NCBI GenBank assembly: GCA_014885115.2
Contig: WKLE02001854.1
Location: 1 to 18,200 of the forward strand
Reading direction: 5' to 3'
From: Asterionellopsis glacialis
Taxonomy: Eukaryota; Bacillariophyta; Plagiogrammaphyceae; Rhaphoneidales; Asterionellopsidaceae
DNA: 18,200 nt
Below, one piece after another: positions 1 through 9,863 of this stretch (position 1 is the stretch's first letter; each line of letters begins with the position of its first letter). The position numbers and the translations under genes were made by a program. The notes beneath the pieces were generated by a model. It was not told the DNA's origin. It saw only the letters and a program-made list of their open reading frames with translations, and searched no databases.

Positions 1-745
1 CTGGACTGGTCCACCTAATCCTGGAACAACTCCCTCCTAAGTTTTTGCAAATCGGGATTTTTATTGTATGCCCTAACTAACTTTCAAGAACCACCCCTTG
101 AAGAATGTTTTAGGTCTGAGATAGCTTTTGATAGAAATGTTTGATTAGTACTGTCCACATTGGTGATCTTGACACTTCCAATTATATAAGCCTCATTCTG
201 GGTAAATTTTTCAATGTCTTGCCCAGTAGGTGATGCGTATAGAAATTGTCCATGAGATGGACTTCTTTTCCACTAGGATCTATTCTAGTCTTGGTTTGTA
301 TCCCAAGCTGGAGTATCCAAAGAGCTGTGATTGAATCCTTATCTACAAAACAACTATTATTGCTAAAATAGGTATTGAATGGAGTACACATTTCTCTGTA
401 CACTCTGCAGAAAGCTTGGGCTGCTGACTTGCCTGTAGTATCACCTGATCAATTATCAAAAATGTTAGAAGCATATGCACATCTACTACCAACTGTTGTG
501 TAAAAATGTATTGCATACTTATCAGGTTTTGAGGGCAAGTAGGACCTTGCCTTGGTCTTAGCCTTTGTCTATACACTGGCCCCATCCAGTGCAGAAGTAC
601 AAAGAAGTACTGCAACAGAAGAAATATTCTTCTGAAAATGCTCAAGCATTTTCTGGGAATGCCATAGTGGATCAGTACCGGCAGTACATAAATTTATTAT
701 CTGGACTTGGGTGTACTGTACTGACAAGCTCGGATGCAAGATAAG
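1..745 (-). pseudogene. Decayed piggyBac-type transposase (DDE_Tnp_1_7), truncated at left window edge
   Basis: Reading the minus strand from about 745 down to 1, one protein-like path can be followed with the landmarks of piggyBac-family transposases. In order these are a PLWHSQKML stretch (about 665-640), KPDKYAIHFYT (about 525-490), the C-terminal catalytic-region motif VHLMDNFYTHHLLGKTL (about 255-205), and GSVKITNVDSTN just after it. The path is broken by in-frame stops TAG (571-569) and TGA (451-449). A frameshift follows at the TAA at 184-182: the family motif resumes in another frame with no gap in similarity. At about 77-75, TGA stands where the family normally has Trp before KLVRAY, and a further TAG lies near 17-15. 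Transposases of this family cut and paste DNA at TTAA sites. With at least five lesions this copy cannot make a working enzyme. The element continues off the left edge, so terminal repeats cannot be judged. Family assignment is from remembered motif patterns and is fairly secure. Confidence 0.8.
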
Positions 746-2126
746 GCTAACAACAATTGGTTATTATATCATTAAGGTTAGGGGTTAGATGAAAGAGTCC
801 ATTAGTGTAATAGTGAGGTTAGTGTTAAAATGAAAAGTACACTAAAGTATACTAAAAAGTTACGTTAGATTCAGTAGTACACTAATTTAATTGGACCCCA
901 TTTTTGAGGAGTGACAGTTTTGTGACACCATGAACACAAGTTTTTGGGTGAAAGCACGTTTTTTTAATATTACACAGTAGCAAATTTTGTTTTTCTGACA
1001 TGTGCACAGACTTGCAGATGTGCACACAAAGCCAAAGCTCCAAACCAAAGAAGAAATCTGTGCATCCATCCGTCTTCATGACAAATAAAATACAGGGGTA
1101 CTCCTTGATCTTTAATAAGCCCCTTTTTTGTTAAAGTACATGACTCACTAAACTTACTTAAGGAACTAATTTCATTAATCTGGTCCGATTAAGGCCTGTT
1201 TAAAAATAAATCATTAATCAATAAGGAAATCTTGTTTTCTCTACATCAACTTTTCCAAAAAATCTCCGTATAGCATTGACATTAAAATACATGTACAATA
1301 GACTATTTTTACTACTGTACTACTCTACAACTGCATCTCACCATTAGGAAACATGATTGTATCTTCACACTCTTCCTCATCCTCATCATCTAGTCCTTGT
1401 TCTTCAGGTAATGTTGTCATTATTTCCATTTCACTTATCTCATTGTTATCATCCTTGTCTTCATCACAACTCTCTTCCTAACTTTTGTCTGTTGCTTCTT
1501 TACCTTCATCCAAAGCCTGGTTGGTGCTTTCTTCACTGTGAGCGCTATGGCCACAGAAGAGACTGTAAAAGAAGAGATGACTTGGAAGGAGAATGAAGAC
1601 TAGGGCACCAAAGCAGTGTAACAAGTGATTTTTACTAGAAACGAGCATAGTCACTATCAATTCTCATCTAAATAAATTATACTAGTGATCCGTTATATGT
1701 AATTTACCACCTACTATTTACTTAGAACTTGGTACTAATTTAACAACGAAAACTTGTTAAAAATTAAGTGTGCTAAAGCCATTTATTTTTTTATTTTTAT
1801 TTTAAAAAACTACCAGAAATAAGGAAGAAGTTTGAAGTTGTTAAATTAACCGTTACGCTGAAAGTTTTTAAAAATCAAGGAGCACCCCTGTAATTCTGTG
1901 CGCGTCCTGTACTTTGTTGGTATTTTCTAGTACCTAATGTCCTCTCGAGATAAGCTTTTATGACCAACAAGAAGTGGCTGTAAAAGTACAAGTACTCTAC
2001 CCAGTTACAGTAAACAGGACTTGCTACTGTACATGTAGTATTAATTATGAGTTACAGAGCATGTCCAAAGCAAAGAGATATTTTTACTATAGAACCAAAA
2101 TAAAAATATAACGAAGATAAATGAAA
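746..2126. other. AT-rich gene-free stretch
   Basis: No convincing gene is visible apart from the acidic relic at 1325-1540. Short open frames on the minus strand at 882-1079 (65 codons and an overlapping 60) have no recognisable similarity and look like chance frames, or further debris of the neighbouring transposon. A TTAGGG-like scrap lies at 776-787 but is a single unit. The right part (from about 1900) is probably the distal promoter region of the proton channel gene. Confidence 0.5.
1325..1540 (-). pseudogene. Acidic low-complexity coding relic
   Basis: The minus strand reads as a very acidic, Glu/Asp-rich peptide for about 70 codons. It includes the stretches DEDKDDNNEISEMEI and GLDDEDEEECEDTIMF and ends at TAG (1327-1325). 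One in-frame TAG (1480-1478) interrupts it. The composition is unlike the surrounding AT-rich DNA, which argues that it was once coding. It lies upstream of, and on the same strand as, the decayed transposase. Acidic N-terminal regions are common in piggyBac-type proteins, so it may be the 5' part of the same element. That link is inference, since about 600 bases of unrecognised sequence separate the two. Confidence 0.35.
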
Positions 2127-2187
2127 ACCAATCAGAAACGGTACTTTTGGTAAAAGAACAAGCCATCTGTTTTGGAACCAATCAGAA
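2127..2187 (+). promoter_or_regulatory. Paired CCAAT boxes upstream of the proton channel gene
   Basis: The 11-mer ACCAATCAGAA occurs at 2127-2137 and again at 2177-2187, exactly 50 bases apart, about 370-430 bases before the channel start codon. CCAATCA(G) fits the NF-Y (CCAAT-box) consensus. The same 11-mer recurs at 11518-11528 upstream of the transhydrogenase-like gene. Function as a promoter element is inferred from position and motif only. Confidence 0.4.
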
Positions 2188-2216
2188 GGGCTGTTCGTTC
2201 AGGCGGATTCAATGAT

Positions 2217-2226
2217 GGCGTCATCG
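2217..2226. promoter_or_regulatory. CRE-like element (GGCGTCATCG)
   Basis: GGCGTCATCG contains CGTCA; its reverse complement contains TGACGCC, a bZIP/CRE-type half site. TGACGC-type sites were described as CO2/cAMP-responsive elements in a Phaeodactylum carbonic anhydrase promoter. It sits about 330 bases before the proton channel ATG, just after the paired CCAAT boxes. The identical 10-mer occurs at 9551-9560 in another promoter region of this window. Regulation by CO2 or cAMP is speculation. Confidence 0.3.
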
Positions 2227-2554
2227 CGTCGAAATAAAGACATACCCAGAGGGACATCTCGCATTTCCAGATGTTAATTAATATCAACAGGTGTGTACGA
2301 ACAAGATTGAATTATAGTAGTACCAGATAAAGTGTATGGGTTATTTACTTTTATTTATTACTCCTAAATGAAATGTCCCTCGACTTGTTCAATTGTAGTA
2401 ATTCCTGTACCTGTATGAGTGAGTTAAGGTCTCTTGAGACCCGCAAAATCAAATTCATCAAAGACATCAAATACGCACAAAAACAACTGATGGCCGCAGC
2501 TGTCCAATTGCCAATTGCATCGAATACCAGTATTTTTCACGCAATAACAAAAAC

Positions 2555-3633
2555 ATGTCTCCCTGTAGCAAACAAAGCGGCAGCGACATGCCAGAGATTG
2601 AGTCTAACTTATCCGATCATGTCAAACCAGATGAAGCATCAGATTCTACTGAAGACATCGGGGCAGAATTTCGAGCCGCCACAATTAATGTGGGAGATCC
2701 CAAGGCACGACGTAACGGATTTGCCGTGCCAAGTACTGCGGATGAGATAAAGGAGGCAAAGATCCGTTGGGGCGATGAAGCTTGGCAGATGAAGGTCCTA
2801 AAGTTCATCAACTCGGACAAAGTGCAGAAATTCTTGGTCGGATTACTAGTGTTGGATGTGTTAATACTTTTTAGTGAATTAGGTGAGTTGTACTGTTTGT
2901 ATCATCTCTTAGTTGAACATGCACTTATTTGGAATCTCTTTTGTTTTTCGTTTCTTCAGCGATCGATGCTTTCTTCCCTGCGTGTAATATTATTACTCGC
3001 GATGCGATATCCTGTTGTCCATCTTCTTACGACGAGGCTCATTCTGAATACAATGATGAAGCTCATCGTCTTCTCGGTGGTGGTGGAGGAGACATCTGCG
3101 AATATCCTCTACAAGAGACCGATTATCAAGGTGGATGCGATGGAGGCAAACATCACGGAGTGCACGTGGCACATGGGGCTCTCTTTTGGACTACGATTTC
3201 AATCCTTGGGATGTTCCAGGTAGAACTGTTATTCTTAATTTACTTACTCGGTCCTAGAAACTTTTGCAGCGAATTGATGTACATTATAGATTTGGTGGTA
3301 ATTTCATTGTCATTGGGCCTTGAAATCACATTCCGATACGCTTCACAAGAGGCTTTGGGGGCATTGCCAGGAATCCTCGTCATCTTTCGTCTATGGAGGT
3401 TCGTCAGGATTGGACATGGTTTAATCTCATCTACTTATGAAGTGCAAGAGAAAAAGATCGGTTTGGCCATGGAATATATTGAAGAGCTTGAGGAAAAGGT
3501 CAAGAAGTACGAGAAGGTGGACCCAAAACGGCCGAAAAAATTGCAAAAACTTCATTCCCAAAATTCACAGAAGTGGAGGAAGACATCTACTCGATCTGAG
3601 TCTGATCAGTCTTTCCTTGATCTTACTACATGA
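2555..3633 (+). CDS. HV1: Voltage-gated proton channel (Hv1 family), two exons
   Basis: Exons 2555-2882 and 2960-3633 join across a 77-nt GTGAGT...CAG intron in phase 1, giving 333 residues. Hv1 channels are four-helix voltage sensors that let protons leave the cell on depolarisation. S1 (about 91-110) carries Asp101, matching human selectivity residue D112, and Glu108 (E119). S2 (about 184-206) has Glu198 (E153). S3 (about 215-234) has Asp220 (D174) and Glu231 (at D185). S4 (about 246-267) has the three arginines R253, R256 and R259 in RLWRFVRIGHG. A charged heptad-like tail (about 269-295) suits the dimerising coiled coil. Odd points: the usual S4 Asn is His262, and the S1-S2 loop is about 70 residues with five Cys and a HHxxHxxH cluster (174-181). 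ATG 2555 is the first in-frame ATG after a stop at 2435. Family assignment is very secure; residue equivalences are aligned by eye. Confidence 0.93.
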
Positions 3634-4013
3634 GATCTTTTCAACCTTCTCTTCTGTAGAGACTGCTGGCTGCTTTTCCTACAAATACAGCGTTCCTTCT
3701 CTGAGTATATAAGGTAGAGATGCACAGCTCTTTGACAAACTTTAGCAGCAAATCCTAAGTATTTTAATCTATGTAAATCAGTAGTATTCAACTCCAATCT
3801 ATGCCACGTCTTTATTTCAGTGTTGCATATCACACTCACGTGTAGGACTAGACTTCCCAATAGACTATAGTGTCACAAACCAAATCCATCGCTTGCCTAG
3901 CTAGAAATCCTAAAAGCTATATCTCTGGTGCACTTCTTTTTGCTTTTGTGGTACACCAGCCAGTCAAATACAAGTGATACAATTAATCGTTCTCTCTATA
4001 TAGCGTGGCCACC
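3634..4013. other. Convergent intergenic region between the proton channel and RecG genes
   Basis: The two flanking genes point toward each other, so this stretch should hold both 3' untranslated regions. No gene, strong inverted repeat or RNA gene was seen. The minus-strand open frame at 3606-3860 shows nothing recognisable and overlaps the end of the channel gene. Confidence 0.5.
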
Positions 4014-7000
4014 TTAATAGTTCTTTGAGGACAATTTCTTACCCAGGGATATGAACATATGTTCAATTTTCTTGTCATCATCGCTATTGTTTTCATCTTT
4101 ATTCCTTGAGGCGTACTCTTGCAAGTTATATAATGCAATGTTGGTATTGTTGTCCTCGAGAGATGATTCCCATTTTCCAAAGAAAGAAATTAAGGTACGA
4201 AGACGAAAACCACCCACTGATGAAGACGTGTATTGGGATAATATTTCTCGTTGTATTTCTCGTTGTAAAGCTGTTTGTAATACTTCTTCGATGACCAATG
4301 ACAACTTATGATTCTCGTTCTTGTTCAAGGATGACAACTCTTCTTTGCTGCTATTGGGTACTGTGTCACTGCTGGTGATCTTCGTATCATGTTTTGAACC
4401 ATTATCTTCCATTGCTGTACTTGACATCATCAGGATGTCCCTTTCAATGAATGCTCTTCCGAGTATTGATGCAGAGTCTAACAAATCATAATGGCATGAC
4501 AAATCAAGTACAAATCCATTTTTCACACCACTTTGTTGTAATCCTAGTACTTGCCCTGGACCACGTAACTCAAAGTCAGCTAAGGCAATTTTGGAACCAT
4601 CATTTGTCTGTCGTAGCACATCAAGCCGCTGCAAAGAATCTTTAGACGTCGTTGCTGTCAGTAGAACACAGTGACAGTCTATCCTTTTGGGGGTAGCAGT
4701 TTCATCAGTGTCTGTAGTTGTCGATCTACCGACTCTACCACGCAATTGGTGCAATTGACTTAATCCAAACCGCTCAGCTCCTTCGACTACAAGGATAGTC
4801 ACAGATGGAATATCAACACCTACCTCCAGTACTGTTGTTCCAACAATGATATCCATTCCAGATTGAGGATTTGCAAATGCTTTTAATTGATCCTCCCGTT
4901 CTGCTATATACATACGACCATGAACCATCCCTACACGGTCACGGCTTCCAAATACCCTTCTCAGAGCTTGAGTACGTTCCACAACACTACTAAAAGAAGT
5001 GGTAGTATCATGTTCTTCCTCATTGACTGCAGCACCCATTTTTTCACTAGAAGCAAGTTCTTCCTCATCTTCATTGTCATCTGAAGATTGGTTGTGATCA
5101 ATTCTAGGAAGAACCCAGAATACTTTCACAGACCCTTTATTTTTTTCGATTTTAGCTATGACCAATTTCATGGTTTCATCAACTTGATTCATACGGACGA
5201 GCAAAGTTTGAATTGTTTGAACGCCCTTGGGTTTGGAATCTAAAATTGACATATCTAAAGAACCAGTTCGCACCTGCAGCATAGGTTCATTCGCCGCATT
5301 ATTATCTTCTTGATGTATATTCTTGTCATTGTTCTTGTCAAGAGGACTTTTAATTAATTTTCCAGCCAAAGCAAATGATCTAGGGATCGGAGTAGCAGTC
5401 ATGTACAGCGAATGGGCAGCACATTCAGAGAGGATGTTTCGTTGCATGACACCAAACCTTTGTTCTTCATCGACAATGCCAAGTGCCAATCCTTTTTTCA
5501 TGAGTGTAGATGAATTGTTCTCACACTTTACGGTGCTTTCAACTTTATCATCATTATCATGTCTCCGAGAGAGATTCTGAAGCCGATGCGCTACATCAGG
5601 ACTTAAAAGAGCATGTGTCCCCACAAGAAAGTATACTTCTCCTGGTAAGCACTGTTCAATTTCATCTAAAATCAAGTCACGCTTAGACCCTTGGATACTA
5701 CCTGTAAGAAGACGAACATGGATCTTTTGAATTGGTTTTGTATGATGTGTGTTGGTGCCATGCGCATCTTTATCACTGTTGTTACTACTGTTCTGTAACG
5801 ATTCAAGTTTTGTATTCAAGTTATTCACAAATTTGGTAAGAGTTCGTTCATGTTGATTGGCAAGGATAGTAGTTGGAGCAAGAATCGCTACAGCTATATC
5901 ACTTCCCCAAAAACAACCATGATTGGTTGTTGCAGTTTCTAAACATCCTAAACCGAGTAAGTAGGAAACTACTGTTTTACCAGATGATACATCACCCTGA
6001 AGTAATCGCGCCATTCGTGCATTACCACCACCATTAGTAGAAATGCAATCTGTCCAAGCTTCTTGCAAACATTTCATTTGTGCTTGTGTTAACGAAAATG
6101 GTAATGATTCAATAGCAAGTGATACAAGAGGACTATCTTTCCATGACAATGGAGGTGGAGGAAAGAGATCCGAGGACGACGACAATAGTTGACCACGGCT
6201 GTCATCATTGCTCTTTGTTGGATATGGATATTTGTATTTCCATCGTGTCAAAGCAAGTTGTGCTTGCTGTACACATAATTCTTCAAATGCGATCCTCATA
6301 CGTGGTGGGCATGTGCCATAATTGACCTTGTTGTTGTTTGTATTATTCATATCAGCATCAATAGTACAAATATCATGAGTCGATTGTGGTCGATGTGCTA
6401 AATAGAGTGCTTCAGCTAACGTCGATGGCCAACCCAATCTTTTTGTTGTTTCTTCATCTAAAATTTCTTGAGGTATTCTTTGAAGTACGTCATTGGCAAT
6501 GTCCAACGCTTGATCAATTGCCTTTACAAGACGTGATTGTGTCAATCCCTTGGTGACTCTGTACACAGGTTCAATTGTAGAAGAACCACCACCACCATCA
6601 TCATTATCGTTGTAGGGTTTGACAATATCAGGCTGCACGATTTCATATGTTCCGTCATAGGAAGAACATGATAATTTACCGGATACAAGTATTTTAGGAT
6701 TATCTCGTAGTTGTCCACTCTTCTTTGTATTGTAGTTGTTGTTTACCATCATGGATCGACGATGTACGACTATCATTTTAGAACTTTTTCCCGTGAAGAA
6801 TGTAATTTTTTGATGGGTACATAAGTACTAGTAGCTTTTTGATTACCATCATTGTTCAAATCTCCCACTAGTTGACAAGAATATTTTAATATTCCACTTT
6901 GAGGATTGTAGAATTCTTGTTTTTCTTGACTGTTGTTGTTGTTGCCAGTAGTATCCAGCGTCACAATGACTGTCACAACATGTCCTATACGAGAGTGGAT

Positions 7001-7525
7001 ATCATTTATATCCTTCATGACAGATCGATCAATGAAATTTATGGGAAAATACCATAACAAGGATCGGATACTTGTGATGCCTAATCTTTGGAATCCTATC
7101 GCAGTTTTAGGTCCAACCCCTGCTAAATAAGTTATAGGTTTTTCTAACTCTAAAAGAGCATCTATACATTTTTTGGCTGTAGTTGTAGAGATATTCAGTC
7201 TTCTCTGTTTCTTTTCGTTATCACTTTTGTTCTTTGAGATATTCAGTTTGATGTGGTTGACGACATTTCGATGTGCAACAAGATTGTCATCAGCATTGTT
7301 GTTCTTCTTCTTCACGAAAATTGGGTTACTGGAAAGATGGCGATGACTAGATGTATTCCGTATGCTGTAGGGTAACATAATGTAGCCGCATACATTGGAA
7401 TGGAAACTTTCAAATGAGAAGAGCACCACCATGAAAACAATAATGCGAAAAGTAATCCTGATCTGGCACAATGACGGTGACAGAATGACAACACGCCTCC
7501 ATTGCCGTTCCATAACATTGCTCAT
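4014..7525 (-). CDS. recG: RecG-type ATP-dependent DNA helicase, frame broken at an A6 run
   Basis: RecG reverses and remodels stalled replication forks and branched DNA; plants carry organellar versions. Two frames share one protein. Frame 1 (7525 down to 6806, 240 codons) holds a hydrophobic leader and the wedge-domain start with ITYLAGVGPKTA (131-142). Frame 2 (to 4014) continues with the OB-fold strand ITFFTG and the helicase core. The join lies in the A6 run at 6811-6806: one extra A, or a -1 slip, gives about 1170 residues. In that numbering, Walker A GDVSSGKT is at 511-518, DEEQ at 686-689, TATPIP at 710-715, motif V at about 896-905, QLRGRVGR at 927-934 and the TRG-type LRGPGQVLG at about 987-995. 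All are intact. Residues 24-45 form a hydrophobic segment ending SFES-FHS, resembling a diatom signal peptide with Phe at +1, so plastid import is possible. The length exceeds bacterial RecG (about 690) through Asn/Asp-rich insertions. The break may be an assembly error or a real mutation. Confidence 0.9.
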
Positions 7526-8121
7526 CTTGCTTTATTAGTGTAAAACCGTTATCTCGTGACAATGCATCATACGACAATGTTGAATTTGTACAGCAGTGCT
7601 CTATATACTTCTATGCATCTCATTGCGTTTCAAATAATCTTGGAACACCCACTCATTTCATTTTGGTCCCACACATCAGCAGGATCACACATCCAATCAA
7701 ACGAAAATCTTGAAATCATTCCAAAAATCTTGAAAAAGATCTATCAAGATGGATGGACAGACGACTGTTTACCCATTTCACAATGTGTCACTCCCTAACA
7801 AATCTGTAGAATGGAAGTGTTTAATTTGCAGCAAATGCAAAATCCACACAGATCTATTTTACTTGAATACAGAGTGAGTGACTGGCGATGCACTGATAAA
7901 CCATATAAAGATATTTTTTCTTCTTATCCTCCCCTCATCATCTCTCAGCAAGTTGAGTAAGTATTTCTAGTCCCAAATAAGTGAGTAAGTGTAAAAAACG
8001 CAATCGTATAGTTTGGAGAGAACGACAACGACATTCTAGTGAGTTATGGACAACAATTTTGGGTTGAAATATTCTTTGAAACTAGACAGATTATGCTTTA
8101 AAAATGTAAAAAGGAGTTTTG
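7526..8121. other. Intergenic region between RecG start and ankyrin gene end
   Basis: Both neighbours are on the minus strand, so this holds the RecG promoter (left part) and the ankyrin gene 3' region (right part). A plus-strand open frame at 7556-7798 shows no family features and is probably chance. No repeat or RNA gene was seen. Confidence 0.5.
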
Positions 8122-9456
8122 TTACGTCAACATGGGTAACAATGTTTCAATCGGTTCATGTTCTAAAAAAGGTATCACACCACGAATAATGATTTCAGCA
8201 CCACTTGTAATCCGATGCAGTGTCTTGTAATCATGGGTCTTATCGTCGTCGTCGTTTTGGGTACTGCTACTACTTTCCAAATTTGTTGGGGTTTGCTCCT
8301 TATGGATACTGTTATAGGTTTGTGGACAAAACTGTACCCAATTGGCTTTCCACATGACTAATTCCAATATATGTGTTCTATCCAACAACTGTGTTTTCAA
8401 TACGTCACATATCGTTTGCAACTTGTCCGATGTCATGAAATCGCGTTCATGAATCGTGGACATGTGATGTATCATATACTGCATGTGTATTTTCCATGTG
8501 TCATACCCCACTAACTCCATACGATGAACAATCATGGCGTTCAATAACAGCTCCAATGTTTTTTCATTCCGTGTCCGCAACAAGGCCACATGAAGCGGGA
8601 ATCGTTCCGCTGCATCTTGTTTCATTATAGAGGATTGTGTGGAGTCTCCCTTGAGTAGTAACTTGATGACATCAGGTGACGCATCACACCGACAGGCTGT
8701 ATGGATAGGTAATTGTCCATACTTATCTTGTTGTAACAAAGATCGTTTAGGTGGTGTTAGAAATGGATGATAATTGCTGTTGTTATTGTTTGTGGACATC
8801 CTCATGGCTGTAAGCGCATCCTTGCAGTAAATATCATTATCCAGTAACATTTGTATGACTTCCGGTGGTGCATTGTATCGACACGCCATATGAAGCGGTA
8901 ATAATCCATTATCATCTTTGGTCAAGATGGATGTTTTACTTGTATCATTTTGTAAGAGCAATTCAATCACATCATAGGAATCCTTACGTGAACAGGCAGT
9001 ATGGATAGGTAAATCACCCCAATTATCAGGTTTGATTAACGTTTGTTTGCTTTCATCAGCATCTAATAAATATTGAATAATGGAAAGTGGTGCATTCTTA
9101 TCACATGCTAAATGAATGGGAAGTCGTCCAGAAAACAAGGACGAGGTTGGATCTGACGGATAGGTTTGAATAATCGTACGTTGAATGACTTGTTTCGAAT
9201 AATTCGAAATTAAAACTACAAATTGTTCTTCAGGAGTTAATGGTAATTGGGCTTGTTCTTCTTCTTCTAATCCTAAAATGTACGCAGTCCGTTCTAACAA
9301 ATCATCTAATTCTCTACGAAGTTCGGAAGAACGGATTTCAATCTGTTCTTCTGTTTCCACTTCTTCTTTTTCTTCCGCTTCATCCGCAATGTTACTTCTG
9401 TGATACGAACTTAAAAGTCCGTGGTCCGATCCGTCTCTTTCGTCCGTTGACGCCAT
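8122..9456 (-). CDS. Ankyrin-repeat protein with conserved-looking C-terminal region
   Basis: This is an intronless 444-residue protein. At least five ankyrin repeats are visible, each with the (L/F)P(I/L)H(L/T/M/V)A pattern, starting near residues 111, 149, 187, 249 and 287. They carry paired helices such as IIQYLLD and VIELLLQ. An Asn-rich insertion (about 221-238) separates repeats 3 and 4. The N-terminus (24-70) is very acidic and partly helical (SSELRRELDDLLERT). After the repeats come about 135 residues ending in GAEIIIRGVIPFLE, a type of ending I associate with a large stramenopile ankyrin family. Ankyrin repeats bind proteins; no enzyme domain, membrane segment or targeting signal is visible, so a cytosolic or nuclear adaptor is the plainest reading and the specific role is unknown. 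ATG 9456 has a good context (ACC before ATGG). It diverges from the hydrolase gene starting at 9864. Confidence 0.85.
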   Translation of the reverse strand: MASTDERDGSDHGLLSSYHRSNIADEAEEKEEVETEEQIEIRSSELRRELDDLLERTAYILGLEEEEQAQLPLTPEEQFVVLISNYSKQVIQRTIIQTYPSDPTSSLFSGRLPIHLACDKNAPLSIIQYLLDADESKQTLIKPDNWGDLPIHTACSRKDSYDVIELLLQNDTSKTSILTKDDNGLLPLHMACRYNAPPEVIQMLLDNDIYCKDALTAMRMSTNNNNSNYHPFLTPPKRSLLQQDKYGQLPIHTACRCDASPDVIKLLLKGDSTQSSIMKQDAAERFPLHVALLRTRNEKTLELLLNAMIVHRMELVGYDTWKIHMQYMIHHMSTIHERDFMTSDKLQTICDVLKTQLLDRTHILELVMWKANWVQFCPQTYNSIHKEQTPTNLESSSSTQNDDDDKTHDYKTLHRITSGAEIIIRGVIPFLEHEPIETLLPMLT

Positions 9457-9863
9457 GGTAGTGTTATCTTGAAGATTTTTGTTGTGATATAGTTCTCATG
9501 TCATGCCGATCTCTCTGGGACTGCATGAAAATATCAGATATCTCATATCAGGCGTCATCGAGTTGCAGGCGAGAACTGTCTGTCGCATTTGGAACTTTCA
9601 GAACGACGGAGGGACCTTGAAATACTTTACGTCACAAGACTCACGCAAGACGCGCGGGTAGCTTCCTTTTGAAAAATCAAAAATAATGAGAATCGCATAC
9701 GCATCTTTTTTCGCAGTCTCTCATCATTGTTGCAGTCCGTCTCTTGTGGACGCATCTCAGATCGCATCAGCTCGCAACTGCGCTTCAGAATACAATAACA
9801 CTGACAATGAAACTGTCACTCATGTAACAAATCTGGATACAATACATATATCTATCTATCTTG
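9457..9863. promoter_or_regulatory. Divergent promoter region between the ankyrin and hydrolase genes
   Basis: About 400 bases separate two head-to-head start codons, so both promoters must lie here or overlap the genes. It contains GGCGTCATCG at 9551-9560, identical to the site before the proton channel gene, and ACGTCA at 9629-9634. Both are CRE/bZIP-type half sites. A short plus-strand open frame begins at 9686 but lies in a different frame from the hydrolase and shows no recognisable features, so I treat it as leader sequence. Confidence 0.4.

Noticed and set aside
776..787. Interstitial telomere-like GGTTAGGGGTTAG
   Set aside because: Little more than two imperfect units; chance is sufficient in AT-rich DNA with several TTAG strings nearby.
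1357..1596. 79-codon plus-strand frame rich in His, Leu and Pro
   Set aside because: It is the antisense shadow of the acidic minus-strand relic; GAA/GAT codons read backwards give this composition.
2373..2750. 125-codon open frame overlapping the proton channel first exon
   Set aside because: Different frame from the well-supported channel exon; no family features. It is a shadow frame and partly the leader.
9861..9863. TTG as start of the hydrolase
   Set aside because: In frame, but a non-ATG start in a nuclear eukaryotic gene needs evidence; ATG follows immediately at 9864.
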